Assembly (NCBI RefSeq): GCF_040813715.1
Contig: NZ_JBFOCH010000003.1
Reading direction: 5' to 3' (one strand)
From: Mesorhizobium_K marinum
GTDB taxonomy: Bacteria > Pseudomonadota > Alphaproteobacteria > Rhizobiales > Rhizobiaceae
Length of the DNA: 64,000 nucleotides
Shown: piece by piece, positions 25,461 to 34,176 of the stretch
Position numbering within the stretch: position 1 is the first letter of the stretch
Layout of the letters: each line of letters opens with the position of its first letter
Notes under the pieces: model-generated
Databases searched by the model: none
Told to the model about the DNA's origin: nothing
The model's input: the letters and a program-made list of their open reading frames with translations, nothing else
Position numbers and translations under genes: made by a program

Positions 25461-25991
25461 CTAGGGCAGCGCGTCGAACGCGTCGCCGAAGCCGGAGAGG
25501 TCGACCGGTATGCCGATGCCTTCCTCGGGTGTCGCAAACACGATGAAAGTCGCTTCCTTGCCGCTGCGCAGCGTATCGAGCAACTGCTGCTCCAGGATCA
25601 CCTCGGCGTAGCAGCCGTCGGAGAAGCACTGCTTGAAATAGGCGCGGCCGTTGTCTTTCTTGTCGATGTAGAGCCCGAGGCCGGTGGGCAGCAGCACGCC
25701 GAGCGGCGCCAGCACGCGCATGATCTCCGCCTTGCGGTCGGCGGTCTTCAGGATGACCACGGAAAGCCCCAGGTCGGCGCGATCCTCGGCAACCACGTTC
25801 TGCATCATGATGCACTGCTCGGAACTGGCACCGGCCGGGGTGTCGCAGATGATCGACCACGACCCGTGCGTCGACCGCACCGAGCCGTTCTGTTGTGCCC
25901 AGCCCTGCTGGACCTGGGCGGGCAGGGCTAGTCCCACGGCGGCGGCGAGCAGGGCAGCCTTCGCGAAGGTTTTTCCGAGGCCGGGTATCAT
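25461..25991 (-). CDS. Invasion-associated locus B (IalB) family protein
   Basis: A 176-residue exported protein with a signal peptide ending near GWA-QQNG (about residue 32) and the IalB domain: WSIICDTPAGASSEQCIMMQNV, then FKQCFSDGCYAEV. The four Cys probably form two disulfides. IalB was named in Bartonella as needed for red-cell invasion, but the family is common in free-living Rhizobiales, where its role is unclear. It is divergent from coxB, with about 400 bp between them. Confidence 0.88.
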   Translation of the reverse strand: MIPGLGKTFAKAALLAAAVGLALPAQVQQGWAQQNGSVRSTHGSWSIICDTPAGASSEQCIMMQNVVAEDRADLGLSVVILKTADRKAEIMRVLAPLGVLLPTGLGLYIDKKDNGRAYFKQCFSDGCYAEVILEQQLLDTLRSGKEATFIVFATPEEGIGIPVDLSGFGDAFDALP

Positions 25992-26387
25992 TGCGACTCC
26001 ATTGCGAATCAGGGCGCGACGCGCCGCAAGGCGCGAGAATATAGGGCAACGCAGCCTGCGGGCCAGCGGAACGCTGCGCTTTGGCTGGCTTTTCAAGCCC
26101 AAAAGTGCCCGAATTGCGACCATGCCGGCCGAACTGTGCGCCAGTGCGGGCCCCGGGCCGCCGGGGCAGGGCGCGCACGCCCGCCGTGCCGGCCCGCAGG
26201 CGCCGCAATCGCGCAAAAATGCCGCACGGTTTGCTCCGCTCCTTTCTTGCGGTAGGAAACAGAGTATGGTTTGAACCGCCCGAGGCATTCGACGGGATTC
26301 TCGCCAGGGCCGGGCTATATCGTTCCGGCCCCGTCGTGAGTGGGAATTGGCGGTTTGCCGGCACGCAAGTGGGAGACGGACAGGTCT
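25992..26387. other. Noncoding region between ialB and coxB
   Basis: This 396-bp spacer should hold the promoters of ialB and of the cox operon. It contains a very GC-rich segment around 26145-26205 with several overlapping short inverted repeats, and an A/T-richer stretch at about 26213-26275. I see no convincing ORF, tRNA or named regulatory box. Short open frames across it lack a ribosome binding site and do not resemble known proteins. Confidence 0.6.
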
Positions 26388-27254
26388 ATGAGAAGACTTC
26401 TTGCTATGGCTGGCGCCTTTGCTGCACTTCTTTCGGGGGGCGTCGCGCATGCGGCTCAGCCGGTTGACTGGCAGACGCGTTTCCAGCCGCCCGCGACCGA
26501 CATCATGGCGCAGATCGAGTGGTTCGAGGTCTACACGCTCTGGTTCATCATCCCGATCACCATCCTGGTGCTGATCCTGCTCGCGTGGTGCATCCTGAGA
26601 TACCGCGCCAGCGTCAATCCGAACCCGTCGCGTACCAGCCACAACACGATGATCGAGGTGATCTGGACCGTCGGTCCGGTCATCGTCCTGCTGTTCCTCG
26701 CGGTGCCGTCCTTCCAGCTCCTGACGGCGCAGTACACGCCCCAGGAAGAAGCCAAGCTGACCGTGAAGGCGACCGGCAACCAGTGGAACTGGGACTACGA
26801 ATACCAGGTCGATGAGCCGCTGACGTTCAATTCGGCCATGTTGCAGGAGGCCGACCGGGCCGCCGCCGGCAAGGAAGACGTCGCCGCCTATCCGCGTCTT
26901 CTCGCCGTCGACAACGAGATGGTCGTGCCGGTCAACACCATGGTGCGCGTGCTGGTCACCGCGGCCGACGTGATCCATGCCTTCGCCATGCCGGCCTTCG
27001 GCGTCAAGACCGACGCCGTCCCGGGCCGCATCAACGAGGTCTGGTTCAAGGCCAACAAGGAAGGCCTCTATTACGGGCAGTGCTCCGAGCTTTGCGGCAA
27101 GGACCACGCCTTCATGCCGATCGCCATTCGCGTGGTGAGCGACGCGCAGTACTCGACGTGGCTGGCTGCGGCCAAGTCGGATCTCGGCGGCGCCAACAAG
27201 GCGCTCATGGCAGAAGTCGACGCGGCCGAGACGGTCGCGGTCGCCGGCAACTGA
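26388..27254 (+). CDS. coxB: Cytochrome c oxidase subunit II
   Basis: CoxB receives electrons from cytochrome c at its binuclear CuA centre in the aa3 oxidase. The 288-residue precursor has a signal peptide ending near AHA-AQPVD, two membrane helices (about 45-70 and 88-110) and a periplasmic cupredoxin domain. The CuA site is YYGQCSELCGKDHAFMPI with the upstream His in VIHAFAMPAFG. The aromatic patch is NQWNWDYEY. It heads the operon coxB-coxA-ctaB-small subunit-ctaG-coxC. Confidence 0.97.
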   Translation: MRRLLAMAGAFAALLSGGVAHAAQPVDWQTRFQPPATDIMAQIEWFEVYTLWFIIPITILVLILLAWCILRYRASVNPNPSRTSHNTMIEVIWTVGPVIVLLFLAVPSFQLLTAQYTPQEEAKLTVKATGNQWNWDYEYQVDEPLTFNSAMLQEADRAAAGKEDVAAYPRLLAVDNEMVVPVNTMVRVLVTAADVIHAFAMPAFGVKTDAVPGRINEVWFKANKEGLYYGQCSELCGKDHAFMPIAIRVVSDAQYSTWLAAAKSDLGGANKALMAEVDAAETVAVAGN

Positions 27255-27282
27255 CGCCGCATAGAAATCAGGGAACGGGACC

Positions 27283-28941
27283 ATGGCAGGCGCGACAACC
27301 CACCATCACGACGAACACCACGACCACAAGCCCAAGGGGTGGGTTCGCTGGGTGTACTCCACCAACCACAAGGACATCGGCACCCTCTACCTGATCTTCG
27401 CGATCTGCACCGGCATCATCGGCGGCTTCCTGTCGGTGATGATGCGCTGGGAGCTCGCCGAGCCGGGCATCCAGATCTTCACCGGCCTGGCGCAGATGGT
27501 CTATGGCTTCGAGGGCGATGCGGCCATCGACGGCGGCAAGCACATGTTCAACGTGTTCACCACCGCTCACGCGCTCATCATGATCTTCTTCATGGTCATG
27601 CCGGCGCTGATCGGCGGCTTCGCCAACTGGATGGTGCCGATCATGATCGGCGCGCCCGACATGGCGTTCCCGCGCATGAACAACATCTCGTTCTGGCTGC
27701 TTCCGCCGGCCTTCATCCTGCTGCTTCTGTCGATGTTCGTCGGCGGACCGGCCGGTGCCTACGGCGCGGGTGGCGGCTGGACGATCTATCCGCCGTTCTC
27801 GACCTCGGGCCAGCCGGGTCCGGCAATGGATCTGGTGATCCTGTCGCTGCACATCGCCGGCGCCTCGTCGATCCTCGGCGCGATCAACTTCATCACCACC
27901 ATCTTCAACATGCGCGCCCCCGGCATGACGCTGCACAAGATGCCGCTGTTCGCCTGGTCGGTGCTGATCACGGCCTTCCTGCTGCTGCTCTCGCTGCCGG
28001 TGCTGGCGGGCGGCATCACCATGCTCCTGACCGACCGCAACTTCGGCACGACCTTCTTCGCGCCTGAAGGCGGCGGCGACCCGATCCTGTTCCAGCACCT
28101 GTTCTGGTTCTTCGGGCACCCCGAGGTCTACATCCTGATCCTGCCGGGCTTCGGCATCATCAGCCACATCGTCTCGACCTTCTCGCGCAAGCCGATCTTC
28201 GGCTACCTCGGCATGGCCTACGCCATGGTGGCGATCGGCGTGGTTGGCTTCATCGTGTGGGCGCACCACATGTACACCACCGGCCTGTCGCTCGACACGC
28301 AGCGCTACTTCGTGTTCGCGACGATGGTCATCGCGGTGCCGACGGGCGTGAAGATCTTCTCGTGGATCGCCACGATGTGGGGCGGGTCGATCTCGATGCG
28401 TACCCCGATGCTGTGGGCGATCGGCTTCATCTTCCTGTTCACGGTCGGCGGCGTCACCGGCGTCCAGCTGGCCAATGCCGGCCTCGACCGCTCGCTGCAC
28501 GACACCTACTACGTGGTCGCCCACTTCCACTACGTGCTGTCGCTCGGCGCGGTCTTCGCGATCTTCGCGGCCTGGTACTACTGGTTCCCCAAGATGACCG
28601 GCTACATGTACTCGCCGTTCATCGCCCGCAGCCACTTCTGGATCACGTTCATCGGCGTCAACCTGGTGTTCTTCCCGCAGCACTTCCTCGGGCTTGCCGG
28701 CATGCCGCGCCGCTACATCGACTATCCGGACGCGTTCGCCGGCTGGAACCTGGTCTCGTCCTACGGCTCCTACCTCTCGGCCTTCGGCGTGGTCGTCTTC
28801 CTGTACGGCGTCTTCGAGGCGTTCTCGAAGAAGCGCATTGCTGGCGCCAACCCGTGGGGCGAGGGTGCGACGACGCTCGAATGGCAGCTGCCTTCGCCGC
28901 CGCCCTTCCACCAGTGGGAGCAGCTGCCGAAGATCAAGTAG
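27283..28941 (+). CDS. coxA: Cytochrome c oxidase subunit I
   Basis: The catalytic subunit of aa3-type oxidase, carrying haem a and the haem a3-CuB site. The 552-residue protein has 12 membrane helices after a His-rich N-terminus. Haem a His is in TTAHALIMIFFMVMPALIGGF, the CuB His with cross-linked Tyr in FWFFGHPEVYILILPG, the His pair in WAHHMYTTG, and the haem ligands in HDTYYVVAHFHYVLSLG. The D-channel NxxxxxxxxxxxN region and K-channel Lys (TGVKIFSWIATMWGG) are present, so it is a proton-pumping type A enzyme. A 28-bp gap separates it from coxB. Confidence 0.98.
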   Translation: MAGATTHHHDEHHDHKPKGWVRWVYSTNHKDIGTLYLIFAICTGIIGGFLSVMMRWELAEPGIQIFTGLAQMVYGFEGDAAIDGGKHMFNVFTTAHALIMIFFMVMPALIGGFANWMVPIMIGAPDMAFPRMNNISFWLLPPAFILLLLSMFVGGPAGAYGAGGGWTIYPPFSTSGQPGPAMDLVILSLHIAGASSILGAINFITTIFNMRAPGMTLHKMPLFAWSVLITAFLLLLSLPVLAGGITMLLTDRNFGTTFFAPEGGGDPILFQHLFWFFGHPEVYILILPGFGIISHIVSTFSRKPIFGYLGMAYAMVAIGVVGFIVWAHHMYTTGLSLDTQRYFVFATMVIAVPTGVKIFSWIATMWGGSISMRTPMLWAIGFIFLFTVGGVTGVQLANAGLDRSLHDTYYVVAHFHYVLSLGAVFAIFAAWYYWFPKMTGYMYSPFIARSHFWITFIGVNLVFFPQHFLGLAGMPRRYIDYPDAFAGWNLVSSYGSYLSAFGVVVFLYGVFEAFSKKRIAGANPWGEGATTLEWQLPSPPPFHQWEQLPKIK

Positions 28942-29049
28942 TGCCGGACCGGCGCCGCCGCGCGAGCCGCAGCGGCGCCTGACCGGATGGATGTTTCGCC
29001 ACGCATGGCCGCCAGGATCGCTGGCGGCCGGAGACCTATCGCAGTCGAC

Positions 29050-30003
29050 ATGACCCTGTTGGACAAGACCGCAATCGACGACGCCGGCCTCTCCGAGGCG
29101 ACGGCCGGCGATTACCTGGAGCTCCTGAAGCCCCGGGTGATGTCGCTCGTCGTCTTTACGGCGTTCGTGGGCATGGCGGCCACGCCGGCGACGCTGAACC
29201 CGTTCGTCGCGCTCATCGCGATCGTCTCGATCGCCATTGGCGCCGGCGCTTCGGGCGCGCTCAACATGTGGTACGACGCCGACATCGATGCGGTTATGAA
29301 GCGCACTGTCTCGCGCCCGGTACCGGCCGGACGCGTGCTGCCTGAGCAGGCGCTCGTCTTCGGGCTCGTCCTCTCGGCGCTGTCGGTGATGACGCTCGGC
29401 GTCTTCGTCAACTGGCTGGCCGGTGGCCTGCTCGCCTTCACCATCTTTTTCTACGCGGTCATCTACACGATGTGGCTGAAGCGCTGGACGCCGCAGAACA
29501 TCGTCATCGGCGGCGGCGCCGGATCGTTTCCGCCGATGATCGGCTGGGCCGCGGCCACCGGGTCGATCAGCCTCGAAAGCGTGATTCTCTTCCTCATCAT
29601 CTTCCTGTGGACCCCGCCGCATTTCTGGGCGCTGGCGCTGTTCAAGTCGGACGACTACGCCCGCGCCGGCATTCCGATGATGCCGAATGTCGCGGGTGAG
29701 ACATCGACCAAGCGCCAGATTTTCGTCTACGCGGTGCTGACCGCCGTCGTCGGCGGGCTGCCGTGGGTCCTGGGTTATGCCGGAGCGGTTTATGGCGTTG
29801 CGTCCGCCGCGCTCGGCCTCGGCTTCGTCTGGTATGCCTGGAACGTGCTGCTGATGCCGGCCGGGGACCGCGCCATGCGTCCGGCCAAGTCCATGTTCGG
29901 CTATTCGCTGCTCTATCTTTTCGCGATCTTCGCCCTCTATCTGGCCGACAGCATCGTCGAGCGGATCGTCATGGGCGTGGCGCTTGGCGGGAGCGGGGCG
30001 TGA
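29050..30003 (+). CDS. ctaB: Protohaem IX farnesyltransferase (haem O synthase)
   Basis: CtaB/CyoE attaches a farnesyl group to haem b, making the haem O that is turned into haem A for the oxidase. The protein has about nine membrane helices and the prenyl-diphosphate motif NMWYDADIDAVMKRTVSRPVP. The ATG at 29050 gives 317 residues beginning shortly before the conserved DYLELLKPRVM. An upstream start at 28987 is possible but has no better ribosome site. It lies between coxA and the ctaG genes, the usual order. The CtaA partner is not in the window. Confidence 0.95.
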   Translation: MTLLDKTAIDDAGLSEATAGDYLELLKPRVMSLVVFTAFVGMAATPATLNPFVALIAIVSIAIGAGASGALNMWYDADIDAVMKRTVSRPVPAGRVLPEQALVFGLVLSALSVMTLGVFVNWLAGGLLAFTIFFYAVIYTMWLKRWTPQNIVIGGGAGSFPPMIGWAAATGSISLESVILFLIIFLWTPPHFWALALFKSDDYARAGIPMMPNVAGETSTKRQIFVYAVLTAVVGGLPWVLGYAGAVYGVASAALGLGFVWYAWNVLLMPAGDRAMRPAKSMFGYSLLYLFAIFALYLADSIVERIVMGVALGGSGA

Positions 30004-30008
30004 GCGTC

Positions 30009-30164
30009 ATGGACCTGGAAACCGTCAAGCCCACGGAGGCGCAGCAGAAGGCGCGCCGCAGCCGCAACATCGCGATCGCGGTGGCGCTCGCGGTCTTCGT
30101 CGTGCTGGTCTACGTGGTCTCCATCGTCAAGCTCGGCTCGGCCGTGCTCAGTCGGCCGATGTGA
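30009..30164 (+). CDS. Small single-helix cox operon protein (CoxF-like)
   Basis: A 51-residue protein with a charged N-terminus (TEAQQKARRSRN) and one membrane helix, IAIAVALAVFVVLVYVVSIVK. A gene of this size between ctaB and ctaG is a regular feature of rhizobial cox operons and is often annotated as CoxF. It is likely a small oxidase subunit or assembly protein. I base the call on position and shape, since the sequence carries no catalytic motif. Confidence 0.75.
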   Translation: MDLETVKPTEAQQKARRSRNIAIAVALAVFVVLVYVVSIVKLGSAVLSRPM

Positions 30165-30175
30165 GGGGGACGACG

Positions 30176-30799
30176 ATGCAGCCGACGGAGCTCGACCGGA
30201 GCAAGAAAAACTCGAACCGCCTCGTCGCCGGCGTCTGCCTGGCCTTCTTCGGCGGCATGGTCGGCATGGCCTATGCGGCGGTGCCGCTCTACGAGATGTT
30301 CTGCAGGGTCACCGGCTACGGCGGCACCACGCAGCGCGTCGAGCAGTTCGCCGACCGCGTCCTCGACCGCCAGATCACGGTTCGCTTCGACGCCAATGTC
30401 GCGGGCGTTCCCTGGGACTTCAAGCCGACGCAGCGCGCGATCACGATGAACATCGGCGAGACGGCGCAGGCCCACTATACGGCGACCAACACCTTCTCCA
30501 TCCCGACCGGCGGCCGCGCGACGTTCAACGTCACGCCGGAACTGGCCGGCGCCTATTTCAACAAGGTCGAGTGCTTCTGCTTCACCGACACCACGTTGAA
30601 GCCGGGCGAGACGCTCGACATGCCGGTGCTCTTCTATGTCGACCCCGACATCGAGGACGTGCCGGAACTGAAAAACGTGAAGACCATCACGCTGTCCTAC
30701 ACCTTCTTCCCGATCGAGGCGGAGAAGCCGGTGGCCGCTGCGCCGCTGGCCGGCGAGGGCACAAACGAAACCACTACCCAAGGCAAGCTCGGGGGCTGA
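30176..30799 (+). CDS. ctaG: Cytochrome c oxidase copper-delivery protein CtaG/Cox11
   Basis: CtaG inserts copper into the CuB site of subunit I. The 207-residue protein has one N-terminal membrane helix (LVAGVCLAFFGGMVGMAYA) and a periplasmic immunoglobulin-like domain. It keeps FCRVTGYGGTTQ next to the membrane and the copper-binding Cys-Phe-Cys in VECFCFTD. GAGGGGGA precedes the ATG by 5 bp. The gene lies 11 bp after the small subunit gene and directly before coxC. Confidence 0.96.
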   Translation: MQPTELDRSKKNSNRLVAGVCLAFFGGMVGMAYAAVPLYEMFCRVTGYGGTTQRVEQFADRVLDRQITVRFDANVAGVPWDFKPTQRAITMNIGETAQAHYTATNTFSIPTGGRATFNVTPELAGAYFNKVECFCFTDTTLKPGETLDMPVLFYVDPDIEDVPELKNVKTITLSYTFFPIEAEKPVAAAPLAGEGTNETTTQGKLGG

Positions 30800-30800
30800 T

Positions 30801-31688
30801 ATGGCGGACGGACACGCTCACGCAAAACCGCAACACGACTACCATATCATCGATCCGAGCCCGTGGCCGTTCATCGGCTCGATCGGAGCGCTGGTCATGG
30901 CATTCGGCGGCGTCGGCTGGATGCAGTACCTGAAGGGCAACGAATTTCACGTCTTCGGGGTGAACTTCGCGACGCCCTGGGTGTTCTTCATCGGTCTGGC
31001 TATCGTGCTCTACACGATGTTCTCCTGGTGGTCGGACACCATCAAGGAAGGCCACGAAGGCCACCATACCAAGGTCGTCTCGCTGCACATGCGCTACGGC
31101 ATGATCATGTTCATCGCCTCCGAGGTGATGTTCTTCGTCGCCTGGTTCTGGGCCTTCTTCGACGCCAGCCTTTTCCCGGGCGAAGTCGCGCAGTACGCGC
31201 GTGCGGAGTACACCGGCGGCATGTGGCCGCCGAAGGGCATCGAGGTGCTCGATCCCTTCCACCTGCCGCTCTACAACACCATCATCCTGCTGCTGTCGGG
31301 CACGACGGTGACGTGGGCCCACCACGCGCTTCTGCACAACGACCGCAAGGGCCTGGTCAACGGCCTCGCGCTGACGGTCGCGCTCGGTGTCCTGTTCTCC
31401 ATCGTGCAGGCCTACGAGTACATGCACGCGCCGTTCACCTTCCACGATTCCATCTACGGCGCGACCTTCTTCATGGCCACCGGATTCCACGGCTTCCACG
31501 TGCTGATCGGAACGATCTTCCTGATCGTCTGCCTGCTGCGCGCGATGGCCGGCGACTTCACGCCGAAGGCGCATTTCGGCTTCGAGGCTGCTGCCTGGTA
31601 CTGGCACTTCGTCGACGTGGTGTGGCTGTTCCTGTTCGCGTCGATCTACGTGTGGGCCTCGGTCGGAGCGACGATCGCGGTGCACTGA
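30801..31688 (+). CDS. coxC: Cytochrome c oxidase subunit III
   Basis: CoxC is the seven-helix third subunit that stabilises proton uptake by subunit I. This 295-residue protein has the family landmarks HDYHIIDPSPWPF at the N-terminus, the SEVMFFVAWFWAFFDASLFP helix with its conserved acidic residue, and TGFHGFHVLIGTIFL with WYWHFVDVVWLFLF near the end. It starts one base after the ctaG stop and closes the core operon; a terminator follows. Confidence 0.97.
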   Translation: MADGHAHAKPQHDYHIIDPSPWPFIGSIGALVMAFGGVGWMQYLKGNEFHVFGVNFATPWVFFIGLAIVLYTMFSWWSDTIKEGHEGHHTKVVSLHMRYGMIMFIASEVMFFVAWFWAFFDASLFPGEVAQYARAEYTGGMWPPKGIEVLDPFHLPLYNTIILLLSGTTVTWAHHALLHNDRKGLVNGLALTVALGVLFSIVQAYEYMHAPFTFHDSIYGATFFMATGFHGFHVLIGTIFLIVCLLRAMAGDFTPKAHFGFEAAAWYWHFVDVVWLFLFASIYVWASVGATIAVH

Positions 31689-31716
31689 GCGACGCCGCAG
31701 GCGGCCGCTGTCAGAT

Positions 31717-31752
31717 AAAGTCGGCTGCGGTGACGCGGCCGACTTTTGTTTT
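31717..31752 (+). terminator. Rho-independent terminator after coxC
   Basis: AAAGTCGGC (31717-31725) pairs perfectly with GCCGACTTT (31738-31746) around a 12-base loop, followed by TTTTGTTTT ending at 31752. It lies 29 bp after the coxC stop and probably ends most cox transcription before the DUF983-surf1 genes, although some read-through is possible. Confidence 0.8.
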
Positions 31753-31803
31753 GAAGGACCTTCCAACGGAAGCCTCTCGAGGACGGGAGCGAAGCGTCAG
31801 GTG

Positions 31804-32187
31804 ATGGCGGAGAACGACAATCAAGGCTACCCGCCGGTCGAACCGATCGGGGCAGGACTTCGGGGCCGCTGCCCGCGTTGCGGCAAGGGCCGGTTGTTTT
31901 CCCGGCTGTTGGCGATCGCGCCCGAATGCTGCGATTGTCGCCTGGATTTCGGCTTCGCCGATGCCGGTGACGGACCAGCCGTCTTCGTCATCCTGATCGT
32001 CGGCTTCATCGTCGTCGGCCTGGCGCTGTGGATGGAGGTGAGTCTTGGCCCGCCCTTGTGGCTGCACTTCCTGATGTGGATACCGCTGACCGTCTTGCTC
32101 AGCCTCGGCGCGCTGCGGCTGGTCAAGGGCGTGCTGGTGACGCTTCAATACGCCAACAAGGCGGCCGAGGGGCGTCTCGACCGATGA
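31804..32187 (+). CDS. DUF983 membrane protein
   Basis: A 127-residue protein with two membrane helices in the C-terminal half and an N-terminal zinc-ribbon-like pair of motifs, CPRCGKGRLF and CCDCRLDFGF. DUF983 genes are regularly found beside cox genes in alphaproteobacteria, so a role in oxidase assembly or metal handling is inferred, not shown. I chose ATG at 31804 over the adjacent GTG at 31801. It overlaps surf1 as ATGA. Confidence 0.88.
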   Translation: MAENDNQGYPPVEPIGAGLRGRCPRCGKGRLFSRLLAIAPECCDCRLDFGFADAGDGPAVFVILIVGFIVVGLALWMEVSLGPPLWLHFLMWIPLTVLLSLGALRLVKGVLVTLQYANKAAEGRLDR

Positions 32188-33074
32188 ATGCGAGCCCTGC
32201 TCGGGAACATCGCCGGTTCCCCTGGTTGATCATCCTGCTTGCCGCCGCCGCCTTCATCGTGCTGATCGGTCTCGGCACGTGGCAGGTCCAGCGCCTGCAC
32301 TGGAAGGAGGACCTGCTGGCCACCATCGAGGCGCGCGTCTCCGGCATGCCTCGACCGCTCGACGCGATCGAGGTCGACTACGCTGCGCAGGGCAGCGTCG
32401 ACTACATGCCCGTGATGACGACGGGAACGTTCCGACACGACGGCGAGCGGCATTTCCTGGCGACCTGGAAGGGGCGCTCCGGCTTCTTCGTCTATACGCC
32501 GCTGGAACTGGCAGACGGCCGCTTCGTGATCGTCAATCGTGGATTTGTGCCCTACGAACTGAAAGACGCGTCCGGCCGTGCCGAGGGGCAGGTCGCGGGT
32601 GCGGTTGCGGTTGCCGGTCTGGCGCGCGATCCGCTGTCTGAGAAGCCGTCGTCGCTGGTGCCGGACAACGACCTAGCCAAGAACGTCTTCTACTGGAAGG
32701 ACCGCGATGCGATGGCGGCGNAGCGTGCCGAGGGGCAGGTCGCGGGCGCGGTTGCGATTGCCGGTCTGGCGCGCGATCCGCTGTCTGAGAAGCCGTCGTC
32801 GCTGGTGCCGGACAACGACCTAGCCAAGAACGTCTTCTACTGGAAGGACCGCGATGCGATGGCGGCGAGCGCCGGTCTCGGCGACAAGGCTGTCGTCGTG
32901 CCGTTCTTCATCGATGCCGATGCCGCGCCCAACCCTGGCGGCTGGCCGGCCGGCGGCGTCACGCTGATCGACCTGCCCAACAACCACCTGCAATACGCCG
33001 TCACCTGGTACGGCCTCGCGGCAGCCCTCGCCGCCGTGGTGGGCGTTGCGATGTGGCGCCGGCGCGGCGGCTAG
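32184..33074 (+). CDS. SURF1 family cytochrome oxidase assembly protein
   Basis: SURF1/Shy1 proteins help insert haem a into oxidase subunit I. The protein has an N-terminal membrane helix (WLIILLAAAAFIVLIGLGTWQ), a periplasmic domain with WKGRSGFFVYTPLEL and VNRGFVP, and a second helix near the C-terminus after NNHLQYAVTWYGLA. The reading frame includes an N at 32721 with a 147-bp repeat. Removing it leaves 247 residues, the usual SURF1 length. It overlaps the DUF983 gene by 4 bp. Confidence 0.9.
   Translation: MNASPAREHRRFPWLIILLAAAAFIVLIGLGTWQVQRLHWKEDLLATIEARVSGMPRPLDAIEVDYAAQGSVDYMPVMTTGTFRHDGERHFLATWKGRSGFFVYTPLELADGRFVIVNRGFVPYELKDASGRAEGQVAGAVAVAGLARDPLSEKPSSLVPDNDLAKNVFYWKDRDAMAAXRAEGQVAGAVAIAGLARDPLSEKPSSLVPDNDLAKNVFYWKDRDAMAASAGLGDKAVVVPFFIDADAAPNPGGWPAGGVTLIDLPNNHLQYAVTWYGLAAALAAVVGVAMWRRRGG
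32577..32867. repeat. Unmerged contig overlap around N at 32721
   Basis: Bases 32577-32720 recur at 32724-32867 with only a few differences. The 147-bp offset keeps the frame, so the printed SURF1 protein repeats 49 residues starting at RAEGQVAGAVA. No SURF1 protein I know of has an internal duplication, so this is best read as an assembly artefact. Confidence 0.9.
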
Positions 33075-33160
33075 CTGCAAGCATGCGGGAGCGAGGAGAA
33101 CGCGCTGCAAATTCAGCGTTGCCCTTGACACGCCGCACCCCGCAACGCCATGTCGGCGGC

Positions 33161-34165
33161 ATGCTCGACCGTGCCGCCAAACCGTCGCTGACCATCCGCC
33201 TCTGCCAGCCGCGCGGCTTCTGCGCCGGCGTTGATCGGGCGATCCAGATCGTCGTCCTGGCACTCAAGAAGTACGGCGCGCCGGTCTATGTGCGTCACGA
33301 GATCGTGCACAACCGCTACGTGGTCGAGGGCCTGCAGAAGCTCGGTGCGGTCTTCATCGAGGAACTCGACGAGATCCCGGCGGAACACCAGTCCAGCCCG
33401 GTGGTGTTCTCCGCCCACGGCGTGCCCAAGTCGGTGCCGGCGGACGCCCAGGCGCGCAATCTCTTCTATCTCGACGCCACCTGCCCGCTGGTTTCCAAGG
33501 TCCACAAGCAGGCGATGCGCCATCAGCGCCTTGGCCGCCATGTTCTGCTGATCGGCCATGCCGGGCACCCCGAGGTGATCGGCACGATGGGCCAGTTGCC
33601 GGAGGGCGTCGTCACGCTGATCGAGAGCGAGGAGGACGTCGAGCGCTTCAACCCGGCCGACCCTTCGGCACTTGGCTTCGTCACCCAGACCACGCTGTCG
33701 GTGGAAGATACCGCGGGCGTCATCCGCGCCCTCGAGGAGAAGTTCCCGGAGATACACGCCGCGGCGGCGGAATCGATCTGCTATGCCACGACCAACCGCC
33801 AGGAAGCGGTGAAGGAGACAGCCGCCGGTGCCGACCTGTTTCTGGTGGTCGGCGCGCCCAACTCTTCCAACTCCATGCGTCTCGTCGAGGTTGCAGAGCG
33901 CGCCGGGGCGAAGATGTCGCTGCTCGTCCAGCGCGCGAGCGACATTCCGTGGGAGCGCATCGGCGCGATCGGAACGCTCGGCCTTTCCGCCGGCGCATCG
34001 GCGCCGGAGATACTGGTCGACGAGATCATCGATGCATTCCGCGAGCGGTTCGACGTCACGGTCGACCTGGCGGTCACCGCCACCGAGACCGAGAACTTCC
34101 CGGTCATGCGGGCCTTGCGCGATGTCGAACTGACCAGGGCCGACATGGCCTTCGTCAACGGCTGA
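33161..34165 (+). CDS. ispH: 4-hydroxy-3-methylbut-2-enyl diphosphate reductase
   Basis: IspH makes isopentenyl and dimethylallyl diphosphate in the last step of the MEP pathway using a [4Fe-4S] cluster. The three cluster cysteines are in RLCQPRGFCAGVDRA, DATCPLVSKVHKQ and ESICYATTNRQ, and the catalytic loops VVFSAHGV and GHAGHPEVIGTMGQ are present. The ATG at 33161 gives 334 residues. An upstream frame from 33053 adds an Arg-rich stretch with no homology. It is followed by thrB after 11 bp. Confidence 0.95.
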   Translation: MLDRAAKPSLTIRLCQPRGFCAGVDRAIQIVVLALKKYGAPVYVRHEIVHNRYVVEGLQKLGAVFIEELDEIPAEHQSSPVVFSAHGVPKSVPADAQARNLFYLDATCPLVSKVHKQAMRHQRLGRHVLLIGHAGHPEVIGTMGQLPEGVVTLIESEEDVERFNPADPSALGFVTQTTLSVEDTAGVIRALEEKFPEIHAAAAESICYATTNRQEAVKETAAGADLFLVVGAPNSSNSMRLVEVAERAGAKMSLLVQRASDIPWERIGAIGTLGLSAGASAPEILVDEIIDAFRERFDVTVDLAVTATETENFPVMRALRDVELTRADMAFVNG

Positions 34166-34176
34166 CAGGCACCAGG

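Noticed and set aside
27268..29622. 784-codon open frame antisense to coxA and ctaB
   Set aside because: It is a GC-rich shadow of highly conserved oxidase genes; its translation is Arg/His/Asp-rich with no known domain. The same applies to the long antisense frames over dxs (18575-20614) and over the GGDEF/EAL gene (38464-41400).
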